From positions 2,467,001 to 2,531,000 of the forward strand of contig NZ_OOHJ01000018.1 in NCBI RefSeq assembly GCF_900323885.1: a stretch of DNA of 64,000 nucleotides, written 5' to 3'. Numbering within the stretch: position 1 is the stretch's first letter; each line of letters begins with the position of its first letter. Below, piece after piece: positions 15,908-24,672 of this stretch. Position numbers and translations under genes: made by a program. This DNA is from [Actinomadura] parvosata subsp. kistnae. Lineage in GTDB: Bacteria > Actinomycetota > Actinomycetes > Streptosporangiales > Streptosporangiaceae. The notes beneath the pieces were generated by a model. The model searched no databases. It was not told the origin of the DNA and saw only the letters and a program-made list of their open reading frames with translations.

Positions 15908-17178
15908 CGTCCTGAACCTCCGTACACCACGGCTTCGACCTGGTCGGCGTCGAGATCGAAGGCGCGGTGCGCGGCCGCCACGGCCGCGTCGACGCCCTCC
16001 TGCTCGACGATCACTGAGATGCGGATCTCCGAGGTGGAGATCATCTCGATGTTGACCCCCGCGTCGGCGAGGGCCGCGAAGAACGTCGCCGTGACGCCGG
16101 GGTGCGAGCGCATGCCCGCGCCGATCAGCGACACCTTCCCGATCTGGTCGTCGAACAGCAGCGACTCGAAACCGATCCGGGGCTGGATCTTCTTCAGCGA
16201 CGCCAGCGCCGTCTGGCTGTCGGCCGTGGGCAGCGTGAACGAGATGTCCGTGCGGCCCGTGGCGGCGGCCGAGACGTTCTGCACGATCATGTCAATGTTG
16301 ATCTCGGCGTCGGCCAGCGTTTTGAAGATCGTCGCAGCCTCGCCGACCTTGTCGGGCACCCCGACAACAGTGATCTTGGCCTCGCTCCGGTCGTGCGCGA
16401 CGCCGGAGATGATCGGCTGCTCCATCTCGGTTCCTTCGGTGTAAGGGTCGGAGACGACCCACGTGCCTTCCTTGGTGCTGAACGAACTGCGTACGTGGAT
16501 CGGCAGGTTGAACCGTCGAGCGTATTCGACGCAGCGCAGATGCAGGATCTTCGCCCCGCACGCGGCCATCTCCATCATCTCGTCGTAGGAGATCCTGGGG
16601 ATCTGGCGCGCCGCGGGCACGATGCGCGGATCGGCGGTGAAGATGCCGTCGACGTCGGTGTAGATCTCACAGACATCGGCATTGAGCGCCGCCGCCAGCG
16701 CCACGGCCGTGGTGTCGGAGCCACCCCGGCCGAGCGTGGTGATGTCCTTGGTGTCCTGCGAGACACCCTGGAACCCGGCCACGATCGCGATGTGACCCTG
16801 GTCGATCGCCTCCTGGATGCGGCTGGGCGTCACGTCGATGATGCGCGCCTTGCCGTGCGTGGAGTCGGTGATCACACCTGCCTGCGAGCCGGTGAACGAG
16901 CGGGCCTCGTGACCCAGGTTGGCGATCGCCATCGCCAGCAGGGCCATCGAGATGCGCTCGCCCGACGTCAGCAGCATGTCGAGCTCGCGGCCCGGAGGCA
17001 GCGGCGACACCTGCTCGGCCAGGTCGAGCAGCTCGTCGGTCGTGTCGCCCATGGCGGAGACGATCACGACCACGCTGTTGCCGGCTTTTTTCGTCGCGAC
17101 GATCCGCTGCGCGACCCGCTTGATGCAGGACGCGTCGGCGACGGACGAACCACCGTACTTTTGCACAACGAGCGCCAC
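15904..17178 (-). CDS. lysC: Aspartate kinase
   Basis: 424 residues. The N-terminus VVQKYGGSSVADASCIKRVA is the ATP-binding signature of aspartokinases; the C-terminal third holds two ACT domains, which in this family bind lysine and/or threonine for feedback inhibition. An internal start near the ACT region can make a separate beta subunit in related actinobacteria; a candidate ATG for this cannot be proved here. GTG start behind GGGAGA. It phosphorylates aspartate and feeds asd directly downstream. Confidence 0.97.
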   Translation of the reverse strand: MALVVQKYGGSSVADASCIKRVAQRIVATKKAGNSVVVIVSAMGDTTDELLDLAEQVSPLPPGRELDMLLTSGERISMALLAMAIANLGHEARSFTGSQAGVITDSTHGKARIIDVTPSRIQEAIDQGHIAIVAGFQGVSQDTKDITTLGRGGSDTTAVALAAALNADVCEIYTDVDGIFTADPRIVPAARQIPRISYDEMMEMAACGAKILHLRCVEYARRFNLPIHVRSSFSTKEGTWVVSDPYTEGTEMEQPIISGVAHDRSEAKITVVGVPDKVGEAATIFKTLADAEINIDMIVQNVSAAATGRTDISFTLPTADSQTALASLKKIQPRIGFESLLFDDQIGKVSLIGAGMRSHPGVTATFFAALADAGVNIEMISTSEIRISVIVEQEGVDAAVAAAHRAFDLDADQVEAVVYGGSGR

Positions 17179-17261
17179 GAGAGTCTCCCGGTTTGGACTG
17201 TGAGCTGCCAGTCTATCGGGGGCGTCTCATGAGGCTGCTGTTCGTACCACTATGTGGAAGA

Positions 17262-17792
17262 TCAGACGGCGGTGGTCTCCTCCGCCACGTCGAGGCGCGA
17301 GTGCGCCGCCAGGGCCTGCAGCGCGCGCATCGCGGCGCCCGCGTGGTTGCCCCACGTGTTGAAGTACGAGTACTGCCACCACCACAGAGCCTCGTGCGGG
17401 CGCCCCGCGTGGTAGTGCCGCAGCCCGTGGATGAGGTCGGCGGCCACCGCCGTCAGGTCGTCCGACAGCCGGTACGGGGTCACGCTGGTGTCCTTGTACG
17501 GGTCGAACACCTCGGCGTAGTCGTCGACCGCCTCCAGCCGCTCCGCCAGCGCCGTGCGCACCTCGTCGATGTCGGGGTCTTCGCTCATCGGCGGCTCGTA
17601 GTTGCCGGCGAGGATGACGTCGCGGTTGGCGCCGAGCTTGGCCCCCGCCAGGCTCATCTGCGCGACCTCCACCAGCAGGATCGACCAGATGGCGTCGCCG
17701 CCCTCGCCGCCCGCCACCCTGGTCAGGCCGTCCACGTAGTTCTGAGCGTGCGCGGAGATCTCTTCCGCCAGCGCGCTCCACTGGTCAGACAT
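17262..17792 (-). CDS. DUF5063 family protein
   Basis: About 176 residues from the ATG at 17792, which overlaps the recR stop by 8 bp. The protein is acidic and helical, with a Trp/Tyr-rich patch (EALWWWQYSYFNTWGNHAGAAMRAL). Genes of this family follow recR in many actinobacteria; the function is unknown, and the linkage suggests co-expression with recombination genes. An open frame extends upstream into recR but the overlap ATG is the likely start. Confidence 0.75.
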   Translation of the reverse strand: MSDQWSALAEEISAHAQNYVDGLTRVAGGEGGDAIWSILLVEVAQMSLAGAKLGANRDVILAGNYEPPMSEDPDIDEVRTALAERLEAVDDYAEVFDPYKDTSVTPYRLSDDLTAVAADLIHGLRHYHAGRPHEALWWWQYSYFNTWGNHAGAAMRALQALAAHSRLDVAEETTAV

Positions 17793-18384
17793 CCAGCAGC
17801 CTCCGTCCTTCGAACGCGCGGCCCAAGGTGACCTCATCCGCGTACTCGAGATCACCGCCCACAGGCAGACCGCTGGCCAGTCGTGTCACTTTGATGCCCA
17901 TCGGCTTGACCAGACGGGCGAGGTAGGTAGCCGTCGCCTCGCCCTCGAGGTTGGGGTCGGTGGCGAGGATGAGCTCGGTGACGCGGCCGTCTGCCAGCCG
18001 GGTCATGAGCTCCTTGATGCGCAGGTCGTCGGGGCCGATGCCGTCGATCGGGCTGATCGCGCCGCCGAGCACGTGGTAGGTGCCGCGGAACTCGCGCGTC
18101 TTCTCGATCGCCACGACGTCCTTCGACTCCTCGACCACGCAGATGACGTGCGTGTCGCGGCGGGCGTCACGGCAGATGCGGCACTCCTCCTCGGAGGCCA
18201 CGTTCCCGCAGACCCGGCAGAAGCGGACCTTCTCCTTGACCTCCAGCAACGCGTGCGCCAGCCGCTTGACGTCGGCCGGATCGGCCGCCAGCAGGTGGAA
18301 CGCGATCCGCTGCGCGCTCTTCGGACCGACGCCGGGCAGCAGCCCCAGCTCGTCGATCAGGTTCTGGACGACCCCCTCGTACAT
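17785..18384 (-). CDS. recR: Recombination mediator protein RecR
   Basis: 199 residues from the ATG at 18384. Order of parts: helix-hairpin-helix (LGLLPGVGPKSAQRIAFHLL, 13-32), a four-Cys zinc finger (CRVC and CRIC, about 56-71), a Toprim domain with VEESKDVVAIEKT, and a C-terminal GEATATYLARL and ASGLPVGGDLEYADEVTLGRA region. RecR works with RecO (and RecF) to load RecA on gapped DNA. The open frame runs on to 18978 but this ATG follows the ybaB stop by 2 bp and gives the normal family length. Confidence 0.96.
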   Translation of the reverse strand: MYEGVVQNLIDELGLLPGVGPKSAQRIAFHLLAADPADVKRLAHALLEVKEKVRFCRVCGNVASEEECRICRDARRDTHVICVVEESKDVVAIEKTREFRGTYHVLGGAISPIDGIGPDDLRIKELMTRLADGRVTELILATDPNLEGEATATYLARLVKPMGIKVTRLASGLPVGGDLEYADEVTLGRAFEGRRLLDV

Positions 18385-18386
18385 GC

Positions 18387-18737
18387 CTAGAACCCTGGCA
18401 ACTGTCCGAGGCCGCCGCCACCCAGCCCCTGGGCCAGCGGGCCGAGCTTCTCCTGCTGCAGATCGGCTGCCGCGCGCACGGCGTCGCGGACCGCCGCGAT
18501 CACCAGGTCGGCGATCGTGTCTGCGGTGTCCTGCGGGTCGCCCGCGTCGATCACACTCGGGTCGATCTTGAGCTCGAGCAGCTCGCCCGAGCCGTTGACG
18601 ACGGCCGTGACCATGCCGCCGCCCGATGAGCCCTCGATCTGCGCGTCGTTGAGCTCCTGCTGGGCGCTCACAAGCTGCTGCTGCATGAGCTGTGCCTGCT
18701 CCAGCAGCTGCTGCAGGTTGACATCCCCTGGGTTCAC
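18387..18737 (-). CDS. YbaB/EbfC family nucleoid-associated protein
   Basis: 116 residues. Coiled-coil N-terminus (LQQLLEQAQLMQQQLVSAQQEL), then GGGMVTAVVNGSGELLELKIDPSVID, the conserved DNA-binding core, and a Gly-rich tail. The protein forms dimers that bind DNA without strong sequence preference. The order dnaX - ybaB - recR is conserved in bacteria; here dnaX is separated from ybaB by about 2.3 kb holding a GAF regulator. GTG start. Confidence 0.92.
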   Translation of the reverse strand: MNPGDVNLQQLLEQAQLMQQQLVSAQQELNDAQIEGSSGGGMVTAVVNGSGELLELKIDPSVIDAGDPQDTADTIADLVIAAVRDAVRAAADLQQEKLGPLAQGLGGGGLGQLPGF

Positions 18738-19272
18738 CGTCGTGCGCTCCTCGTGGCTCCGCGTTCTTGACTGCCACGAGCCTACGGTGTTTGGGGGAAG
18801 TCATGTACTGGGAGGCTGCCCGGTTTCCTGTCCAGATCTTCGTACGCGACATCCATCTCGCTCCCCCGTACCGCGCGAGGCGGGCCTTCCCCGCCGCTGA
18901 CCTGGCCTCCTGCGAGCGCCGCCGGCCCGCGCGAGCGCTTCGGGCGTCCGGCGCCCGGATGTCGCGTTCCGCCGGCATCGGCGTGTTTCCGCTCCCGCTC
19001 TCTTCCGCCCGCCGGCAGGGGCGGTCGGCGCCGGCGGGCCCGGCCTGGCGTCGGCGTGATTCTGGCCGGGTCTCGGCCCCCCTCCAGTGTCCGAGACCCG
19101 GCCATCACGCCGGCGGAGCGGCCGCACCACGCCGACGCGTCGGACAGGAACGTTACGCAGAGGAACGTTGCACACACGTTGCGTTCATTCAATCACCCTC
19201 TGCAATCCCCCTGAACGGGTTGCGCTGAACGGGCGCAAGACGGATGCTCTAATTGACTACTTGGAGTGACCG
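18738..19272. other. 535-bp gene-free region between ybaB and the GAF regulator
   Basis: Open frames on both strands here have no domain, no good start site and an amino acid composition typical of GC-rich noise. Two things stand out: a long hairpin at 19052-19112, and short direct repeats near the GAF gene (AGGAACGTT twice in about 19145-19170; CTGAACGGG twice in about 19211-19233) that may be regulator sites. Both flanking genes point outward, so this is the promoter region for both. Confidence 0.6.
19052..19112. repeat. Long inverted repeat (22 bp arms) in an intergenic region
   Basis: CGGCGTGAT (19052-19060), a 3-base bulge, then GGCCGGGTCTCGG, a 14-base loop, CCGAGACCCGGCC and ATCACGCCG. 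Apart from the bulge the arms pair perfectly over 22 bp. There is no T-run, so a simple intrinsic terminator is unlikely. Confidence 0.7.
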
Positions 19273-20705
19273 ATGAGTTACGCCCATCTCAACGCGTACT
19301 CCCGCCTTCTACGCGGGGCACACGAAGCCGTAGCGACAGGTCGGGCCTGGCCCGAGTCGCCCCGCCGCCTGATCAAGGCGTCCTGGCGCCGCTCCCTCGA
19401 CGCCGGGATCGACCCGGAGGGCACGAGCGCCCCGCTCGTCTGCGACCCCACCTCGATGCGGGACATCCGCGACACCCACCCCCTGCAGCCCCTCCTGCCC
19501 CTGCTCGCCCAGACCCTCTCGGGAATGGCCGACGAGACCGGCCACATCATGATCGTCACGGACGGTGACGGGCGGGTATTGTGGCGCGAAGGTAACCGCA
19601 CGGTCATGCGTCACGCCGACCGCATCGGCCTCGCCGACGGCCACCAATGGGGCGAGCACGACGTCGGCACCAACGGCATCGGCACCGCCCTCGCCACAGG
19701 CCGCCCCGTGCACGTCTACTCCGAGGAGCACCTCATGCGGGTGCTGCACATCTGGTCGTGCAGCGCCGCCCCCATCACCGACCCCGACTCCGGCCGCGTC
19801 ATCGGCTGCGTCGACGTCAGCGGCACCGCCCGCAGCCTCCACCCCGCCACCGTCGCCCTCGTCGCGGCCACGGCCAAGCTCGCCGAGACCCAGCTCGCCC
19901 TGCGCATGCACGAGCGCGACGAACGCCTGCGCCGCCGCTACGAATCCCTGCGCGGCCGGCCCGGCATCCTGCTCTCGGCCACCGGCCGGGTCATCTCCGG
20001 CGACCCCGCCGGCGACCTCGGCGAGCGCGTCCACGTCGGCGAACGCCTCTCCCCCGGCCACCGCCTCCTCCTCAGAGACGGCACCGTCGCCCACCTCGAA
20101 CCCTTCTCCGGCGGCTACCTCCTGCACCCCGCCCCATCAGCCGCCCCCAGCCACTCACGCTGTCGCTCCTCGGCGAAGGCATCCCCACCGCCTCGTACGG
20201 CGACGGCGACCGCCCCCTGTCACTCCGCCACGCCGAACTCCTCGCCCTCCTGACCCTCCACCCGCACGGCCTCACGGCCGAACAGCTCTCCTTCCACCTG
20301 TACGGCGACGCCGGCAACCCCGTCACCATCCGGGCCGAGATCCACCGGCTGCGCGCGCAGCTCGGGGAGGCCATCGCCGCCAAGCCGTACCGGCTGGCCT
20401 GCCCCGTGGAGGCCGACTTCCTCAAGGTCCGCCACCTCCTGTCCTCCGACGACCCCGCCGCCCTCGCCCGCGCCTACCCCGGGCCTCTGCTGCCCCGCTC
20501 GGAGTCCCCCGAGATCCGCCGCGAACGGGACGAACTGGAAGCCCAGGTCCGGGCCTTCCTGCTGCGGCGCGGAGGGCCGGATGAGTGGTGGGTTTATGCG
20601 CAGACGTGCAACGGCCGCGACGACTACGAGGTGCTGGAACGCCTGGCCGCCCTCCCGCCCACCGACCTCCGCTCCGCCGCCGCCCGCTCCCGCCTGCTCT
20701 CCTGA
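19273..20705 (+). pseudogene. GAF-domain transcriptional regulator split by a frameshift
   Basis: The first frame (19273 to about 20148) encodes a GAF sensor region like that of AcoR-type activators: DETGHIMIVTDGDGRVLWREGN, GTNGIGTALATGRPVHVYSEEHL and WSCSAAPI. It then loses sense and stops at 20253. A second frame, one base earlier, continues from about 20148 to 20705 with a well-formed C-terminal winged-helix-like part (LSLRHAELLALLTLHPHGLTAEQLSFHLYG and VTIRAEIHRLRAQLG). The switch falls in a run of five C at 20144-20148; one extra C would restore a single protein of about 477 residues. It may be a sequencing error, a phase-variable tract, a -1 ribosomal shift on CCC, or a true broken gene. 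The start has a TTGGAGTG ribosome-binding site. Confidence 0.75.
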
Positions 20706-20993
20706 CCGCGGCCCTGCAGCGCCTCACCGCCCCGCTGCCCACGCTCTCCGCCGCGCCACGCGAGCAGCCGCCCGCGCCTTCCGCCACGCCGCGCGAACAG
20801 CTGCCCCCCACCACCTGACGGGAACGAAGTGAACGGAGTGAGCGGGCCGTCCTCGGCACCAGCCCGTGGGGTGGGCCGTCCTTGCCTCGACGAGCAGCAC
20901 CATCGTCAGGCGGCGGCCGGCGGCCGGCCTTTGTCGGCAGCCGTGGGTGGTGAGGCGGCGGCCGTAGGTGAACGGCCGCCGGTGTCACCAGGG

Positions 20994-23513
20994 TCAGGTG
21001 TGGTCGATCTCGCCGATCACCTTGGCGCCGAGCTCCCGCTCCAGCAGCGCCATCCCCGAGACGGCGTCCACGTCGGCGTCGGCGTCGTTGAGCGGGTCCA
21101 CCTCGTCCGACTCCGGGCCTTTGTCACGCCCGGGGATCGCGTCGGGCCAGGCGGGGGCCGCACCTCGGGTGGCGGTGGCGACGCGCGGCCCCGACTGCGC
21201 GGCGGCCTTGGCCGCCGACCGGGCCGCGGCCAGCCCCGCGCCCGTCTGAACGCCACCGGCCGCGGCGACGGCGCTGACCGTCTGCGTGGGGTCGGGGCTG
21301 GGCGGGGCGCCGGGGGCGAAGTCGTCGGGCGCGTCGGGCCAGGACTCGTCGGTGGTCTGACGTCCCGGCGCACCGGCCGGAGGCTGGTCGGAGTCCTGTC
21401 CCTGGTCCTGGTGGGAGGCGCCGTGCGAGGCCGTACGTCCCTGGGAGCCGCCCGCACCCTGACCACCTTGAGGGCCGGGCACGCCCTGAGCCACCACCTG
21501 CGGCCCTGAGACGCCCTGAGGCCCCGGAGCGGTGGGAGCACCGCCCGGCCCGTGACCGCCGCCCCCAGGAGCCGCGGCCCCGGGAGCCGCCGCACCACCA
21601 TGGGACGGGGGGCGCGCCGGGCTGCGCGGGGCCGGGGTGCCGCCGACGACCGCCTCGACCCGCCAGGTGCCGCCCAGCACCTCGCCGAGCACGCTCGCGA
21701 CCACGGCGTCCTTGCCGCCGCCGGTGAAGTTCTTCATCGCGCCGACCTGGCTGAACCCGAGCGTGACCAGGTTGCCTTCGACGCCCACGACCTGGGCGTT
21801 GGTGCTCACGTTCGCCCAGACGACGATGCTGCGCTGCTTGAGCGCGGCCAGCACGGCGGCCCACTGCGACTGGACGACCCCCGCTCCCCCAGCCGCCGGC
21901 GCCCCGGCCGGGGCCTGAGGAGCCTGGTACGAACCACCCGCGGGCGCGGCCTGCACCGGGGCAGGGGCGGCTGCGGCGGCACCGGGACGTACGGGCTCAG
22001 GCCAGTCATCCCCACCCGAAGCAGCATGCGCCTGCGCGCCCGGAGCGGCGGAGTCGGCCTGCGCGCCCGAGGCAGCGGAGACGCCCGGCGCGGCGGAGAC
22101 ACCCGGCACGTCGCCATCGGCCGCCACCCGCACCGGCCCAGCACCGGAAGCGGCCATCGCTCCACCTTGGGCTCCACCTGCGGCACTCACCGTCCCGAGC
22201 GACCCGGCAGGCGCGCCACCGGCACTGGCCACGGGCACCCCGGCGGCACCGGGCACACCGGCTGCGACTCCCGCATGCGACCCACCACCGGACCCGCCAG
22301 GAACACCGCCACCCGCACCACCCGGAACACCGGCACGGGCGGCCATCTGGGCGACGGCGCCGCCGCGTTCGAGGCGTTCGAGGCGGGCCAGCAGCGCCGC
22401 CTCACCCTGCGCCGCGCCGGGCAGCAGGACGCGCGCGCACATCAGCTCCAGCAGCAGCCGCGGCGAGGTGGCGCCGCGCATCTCGGTGAGCCCGGCGTTG
22501 AACACCTCGGCGGCGCGGGTCAGCTCGGCCGGCCCCATCGAGGCGGCCTGCTGGACGAGCCGCTCCAGCTCGTCGGCGGGCCGGTCGAGCAGGCCGCTGG
22601 TGGCCGCCTCGGGCACGTTGGCGAGGATGACCAGGTCGCGGAAGCGTTCGAGCAGGTCGGAGGCGAACCGGCGGGGGTCGTGGCCGCCCTCGATCACCCG
22701 GTTGACCGTGTGGAAGACCTGGGCGCCGTCGCGGGCCGCGAACGCGTTGACGACCTCGTCGAGCAGGTCGCCGTCGGTGTAGCCGAGCAGGGAGACGGCC
22801 TTGGCGTAGGTGATGCCGTCGTCGTCGGCCCCGGCGAGGAGCTGGTCGAGGATGGACAGCGAGTCACGCGCGGACCCGGCCCCGGCGCGTACGACGAGGG
22901 GCAGCGCGGCCGGCTCGAAGGGCACGCTCTCGGAGGTGAGGATCTCCTCCAGCAGCGCCTTGAGCGTCGCGGGCGGCATCAGCCGGAACGGGTAGTGGTG
23001 CGTACGCGACTTGATGGTGCCGATGACCTTTTCCGGCTCCGTCGTCGCGAAGATGAACTTCAGGTGCGGCGGGGGCTCCTCGACGAGCTTGAGCAGCGCG
23101 TTGAAACCCTCGCGGGTCACCATGTGCGCCTCGTCGATGATGTAGATCTTGTAGCGCGCGGAGACGGGGGCGAAGAAGGCCCGCTCACGCAGGTCACGCG
23201 CGTCGTCCACGCCTCCGTGGGAGGCGGCGTCGATCTCGATGACGTCGAGGTGCCCGGGGCCGGTGGGGGCGAGCGCCACACACGACTCGCACGCGCCGCA
23301 CGGGTCTGGGGTGGGGCCCTGCTCGCAGTTGAGGGAGCGCGCCAGGATGCGGGCGCTCGAGGTCTTGCCGCATCCGCGGGGGCCGCTGAACAGGTAGGCG
23401 TGGTTGATCCGGCCCGTACGCAACGCTTGTCTCAGCGGATCTGTGACGTGTTCCTGACCCTTGACCTCGGCGAAGGTCCCGGGTCGGTACTTGCGGTAAA
23501 GCGCAAGGCTCAT
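20994..23513 (-). CDS. dnaX: DNA polymerase III gamma/tau subunit
   Basis: 839 residues. N-terminal AAA+ clamp-loader domain: Walker A GPRGCGKTS (44-52), a four-Cys zinc module (about 64-79), Walker B IIDEAHM, sensor 1 FATTEPEKV and the sensor 2 region GSARDSLSILDQLL. After about residue 390 come long Ala/Gly/Pro/Val-rich low-complexity linkers that carry the tau-specific contacts, broken by a more ordered domain (about 560-630). It loads the beta clamp in the replisome. The SRP RNA gene lies just upstream on the same strand. Downstream a 9-bp GC stem at 20956-20981 without a T-run might end transcription. Confidence 0.96.
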   Translation of the reverse strand: MSLALYRKYRPGTFAEVKGQEHVTDPLRQALRTGRINHAYLFSGPRGCGKTSSARILARSLNCEQGPTPDPCGACESCVALAPTGPGHLDVIEIDAASHGGVDDARDLRERAFFAPVSARYKIYIIDEAHMVTREGFNALLKLVEEPPPHLKFIFATTEPEKVIGTIKSRTHHYPFRLMPPATLKALLEEILTSESVPFEPAALPLVVRAGAGSARDSLSILDQLLAGADDDGITYAKAVSLLGYTDGDLLDEVVNAFAARDGAQVFHTVNRVIEGGHDPRRFASDLLERFRDLVILANVPEAATSGLLDRPADELERLVQQAASMGPAELTRAAEVFNAGLTEMRGATSPRLLLELMCARVLLPGAAQGEAALLARLERLERGGAVAQMAARAGVPGGAGGGVPGGSGGGSHAGVAAGVPGAAGVPVASAGGAPAGSLGTVSAAGGAQGGAMAASGAGPVRVAADGDVPGVSAAPGVSAASGAQADSAAPGAQAHAASGGDDWPEPVRPGAAAAAPAPVQAAPAGGSYQAPQAPAGAPAAGGAGVVQSQWAAVLAALKQRSIVVWANVSTNAQVVGVEGNLVTLGFSQVGAMKNFTGGGKDAVVASVLGEVLGGTWRVEAVVGGTPAPRSPARPPSHGGAAAPGAAAPGGGGHGPGGAPTAPGPQGVSGPQVVAQGVPGPQGGQGAGGSQGRTASHGASHQDQGQDSDQPPAGAPGRQTTDESWPDAPDDFAPGAPPSPDPTQTVSAVAAAGGVQTGAGLAAARSAAKAAAQSGPRVATATRGAAPAWPDAIPGRDKGPESDEVDPLNDADADVDAVSGMALLERELGAKVIGEIDHT

Positions 23514-23548
23514 ACGACCATCCCGCCTGCGAGGGGGCTCTCAACGAA

Positions 23549-23640
23549 GAGACCCCCCGCACACCCGCCAGAGCCCGCTTATCCTTGCTGCCTTCCGGCC
23601 CTGGGGAGGTTCACAGGATGACGCCGCGCGAGGGGTCCCT
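23549..23640 (-). ncRNA. ffs: Signal recognition particle RNA, small (4.5S-like) type
   Basis: Read on the minus strand, the conserved domain IV is complete: the Ffh-binding hairpin with CCAGGGCCGGAAGGCAGCAA and its asymmetric loop. Outer parts GACCCCTCGC at the 5' end and GTGCGGGGGGTC at the 3' end can pair to close the stem. A TAGACT -10 hexamer (23645-23650, minus strand) lies about 7 bp before the 5' end. The RNA pairs with Ffh to target membrane and secreted proteins. Position directly before dnaX is common in actinobacteria. Exact ends are estimated. Confidence 0.92.
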
Positions 23641-23750
23641 GGACAGTCTAGCCGCCCCCCGCAGTGCTCGCTCCACTCCGCGAGAACCCCGGCGGAACCC
23701 GGCGGAAAACATGGTCTGCGCACCTCGAGAAGTCCGGTAAGCTCGTCGGC

Positions 23751-23835
23751 GGAGGATTCGCCTAGTGGCCGAGGGCGCACGCTTGGAAAGCGTGTATAGG
23801 GCAACCTATCAGGGGTTCAAATCCCCTATCCTCCG
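23751..23835 (+). tRNA. tRNA-Ser (anticodon GGA)
   Basis: 85-base cloverleaf: acceptor arms GGAGGAT and ATCCTCC with discriminator G, anticodon loop TTGGAAA between CACGC and GCGTG, a long variable arm (type II tRNA), and T-arm GGGGTTCAAATCCCC. The 3' CCA is not encoded. A TAAGCT -10 hexamer lies 7 bp before the 5' end. Reads UCC and UCU. Confidence 0.97.
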
Positions 23836-23860
23836 CGCCTGGTTGAGGCAGTAAACGCGA

Positions 23861-23890
23861 AGGGGCCGACCATACCCAGTCGGCCCCTTT
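23861..23890 (+). terminator. Terminator of tRNA-Ser(GGA)
   Basis: Stem AGGGGCCGAC / GTCGGCCCCT with a short loop, followed by TTTCG. A further copy of its 3' arm (CCCAGTCGGCCCCTT) starts at 23904, 29 bp after the first copy at 23875. Confidence 0.75.
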
Positions 23891-23929
23891 CGCTATGTCC
23901 GGCCCCAGTCGGCCCCTTCCGGCCACCCC

Positions 23930-24538
23930 ATGATGGCCATCATGGTTCGCGTGGGAACTCTCAGCAGGCAGTCTCGGCGTCGCGGCGCCGGCCGTCCCTC
24001 AGCCCGGTGGACGCCATCGGACGCGCCCCGGAAGCGGGACAGCGGTGGCGGACGGCTTTGGTTCGCTGTTGACCCGGTCAAACGCTTATTGGCGGCACTG
24101 TGCCTGTCAGCGGCCGTTTCAGGGTGCGATGCGGCATGGCTGCCCGAGACAGTGATCAAGGTTGATCCTGGTGCGGTCGCGGAAGCGCGAAGCGTGGGCC
24201 GCGTCGTTACGGAGACCTTCACGGACCCGTTCTACGAGCGGACTGTCCAAGTCATCGAGATTCTGGTGATCGACATGCGGGCCGCCGGCTTCCCCGAAGC
24301 GCTCGACCTCGCGCGCGATCGCCTGGAGCGGCTCGGATGGTACGAGGTCGGCTCAACTGACGTGTCGGTCCAGATGGAGTCGAGTCGCTGGAAGGGGACG
24401 ACTACGACGCTTGGCTCTGTGGAGGATCTGGATCCGCTTGGTGCGCAACTGGAGCCGGCGGCAGACGAAGCGCTCCAAGCTGAGCCGAAGAGATGGGCGA
24501 CCTACGTCGTGGTGTCGCTCTCCAGCGTGGGCGAGTAG
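23930..24538 (+). CDS. Putative lipoprotein, function unknown
   Basis: Up to 202 residues. The segment VKRLLAALCLSAAVSGC (about 50-66) has a basic n-region, a hydrophobic core and a lipobox VSGC, so the mature protein should be lipid-anchored at the outer face of the membrane. The true start is unclear: ATG codons at 23930 lie within an 18-bp palindrome, and no later ATG or GTG gives a short signal peptide. The mature part has a helical ERTVQVIEILVIDMRAAGFPEALDLARDRLERLGWYEV region but no known domain. Codon use seems a little less GC-rich than in neighbouring genes, and the gene lies next to a tRNA, so transfer is possible. Confidence 0.6.
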   Translation: MMAIMVRVGTLSRQSRRRGAGRPSARWTPSDAPRKRDSGGGRLWFAVDPVKRLLAALCLSAAVSGCDAAWLPETVIKVDPGAVAEARSVGRVVTETFTDPFYERTVQVIEILVIDMRAAGFPEALDLARDRLERLGWYEVGSTDVSVQMESSRWKGTTTTLGSVEDLDPLGAQLEPAADEALQAEPKRWATYVVVSLSSVGE

Positions 24539-24672
24539 ATCCAGTGCCCCAACGCCGGCGCGTTCATGCCCCAGATCAGGGTGCCGTGCGCGGCCGCCTG
24601 GTTGTAGGGGGCGGCCGCGCGGGTCAGGGTGGTGAGGGTGGGCAGCGTGCCCGTGAAGGGCAGCGTGGCAGG

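Noticed and set aside
18767..19228. 153-codon open frame on the + strand (and a 136-codon frame on the other strand)
   Set aside because: Arg/Ala/Pro-rich composition, no ribosome-binding site, no domain, and it contains the long hairpin. Open frames of this size are expected by chance in DNA with few A/T-rich stops.
19647..20130. N-terminal part of the second frame of the GAF regulator as an independent gene start
   Set aside because: Upstream of the C-run this frame is noise over the GAF domain; only the part after about 20148 is protein-like.
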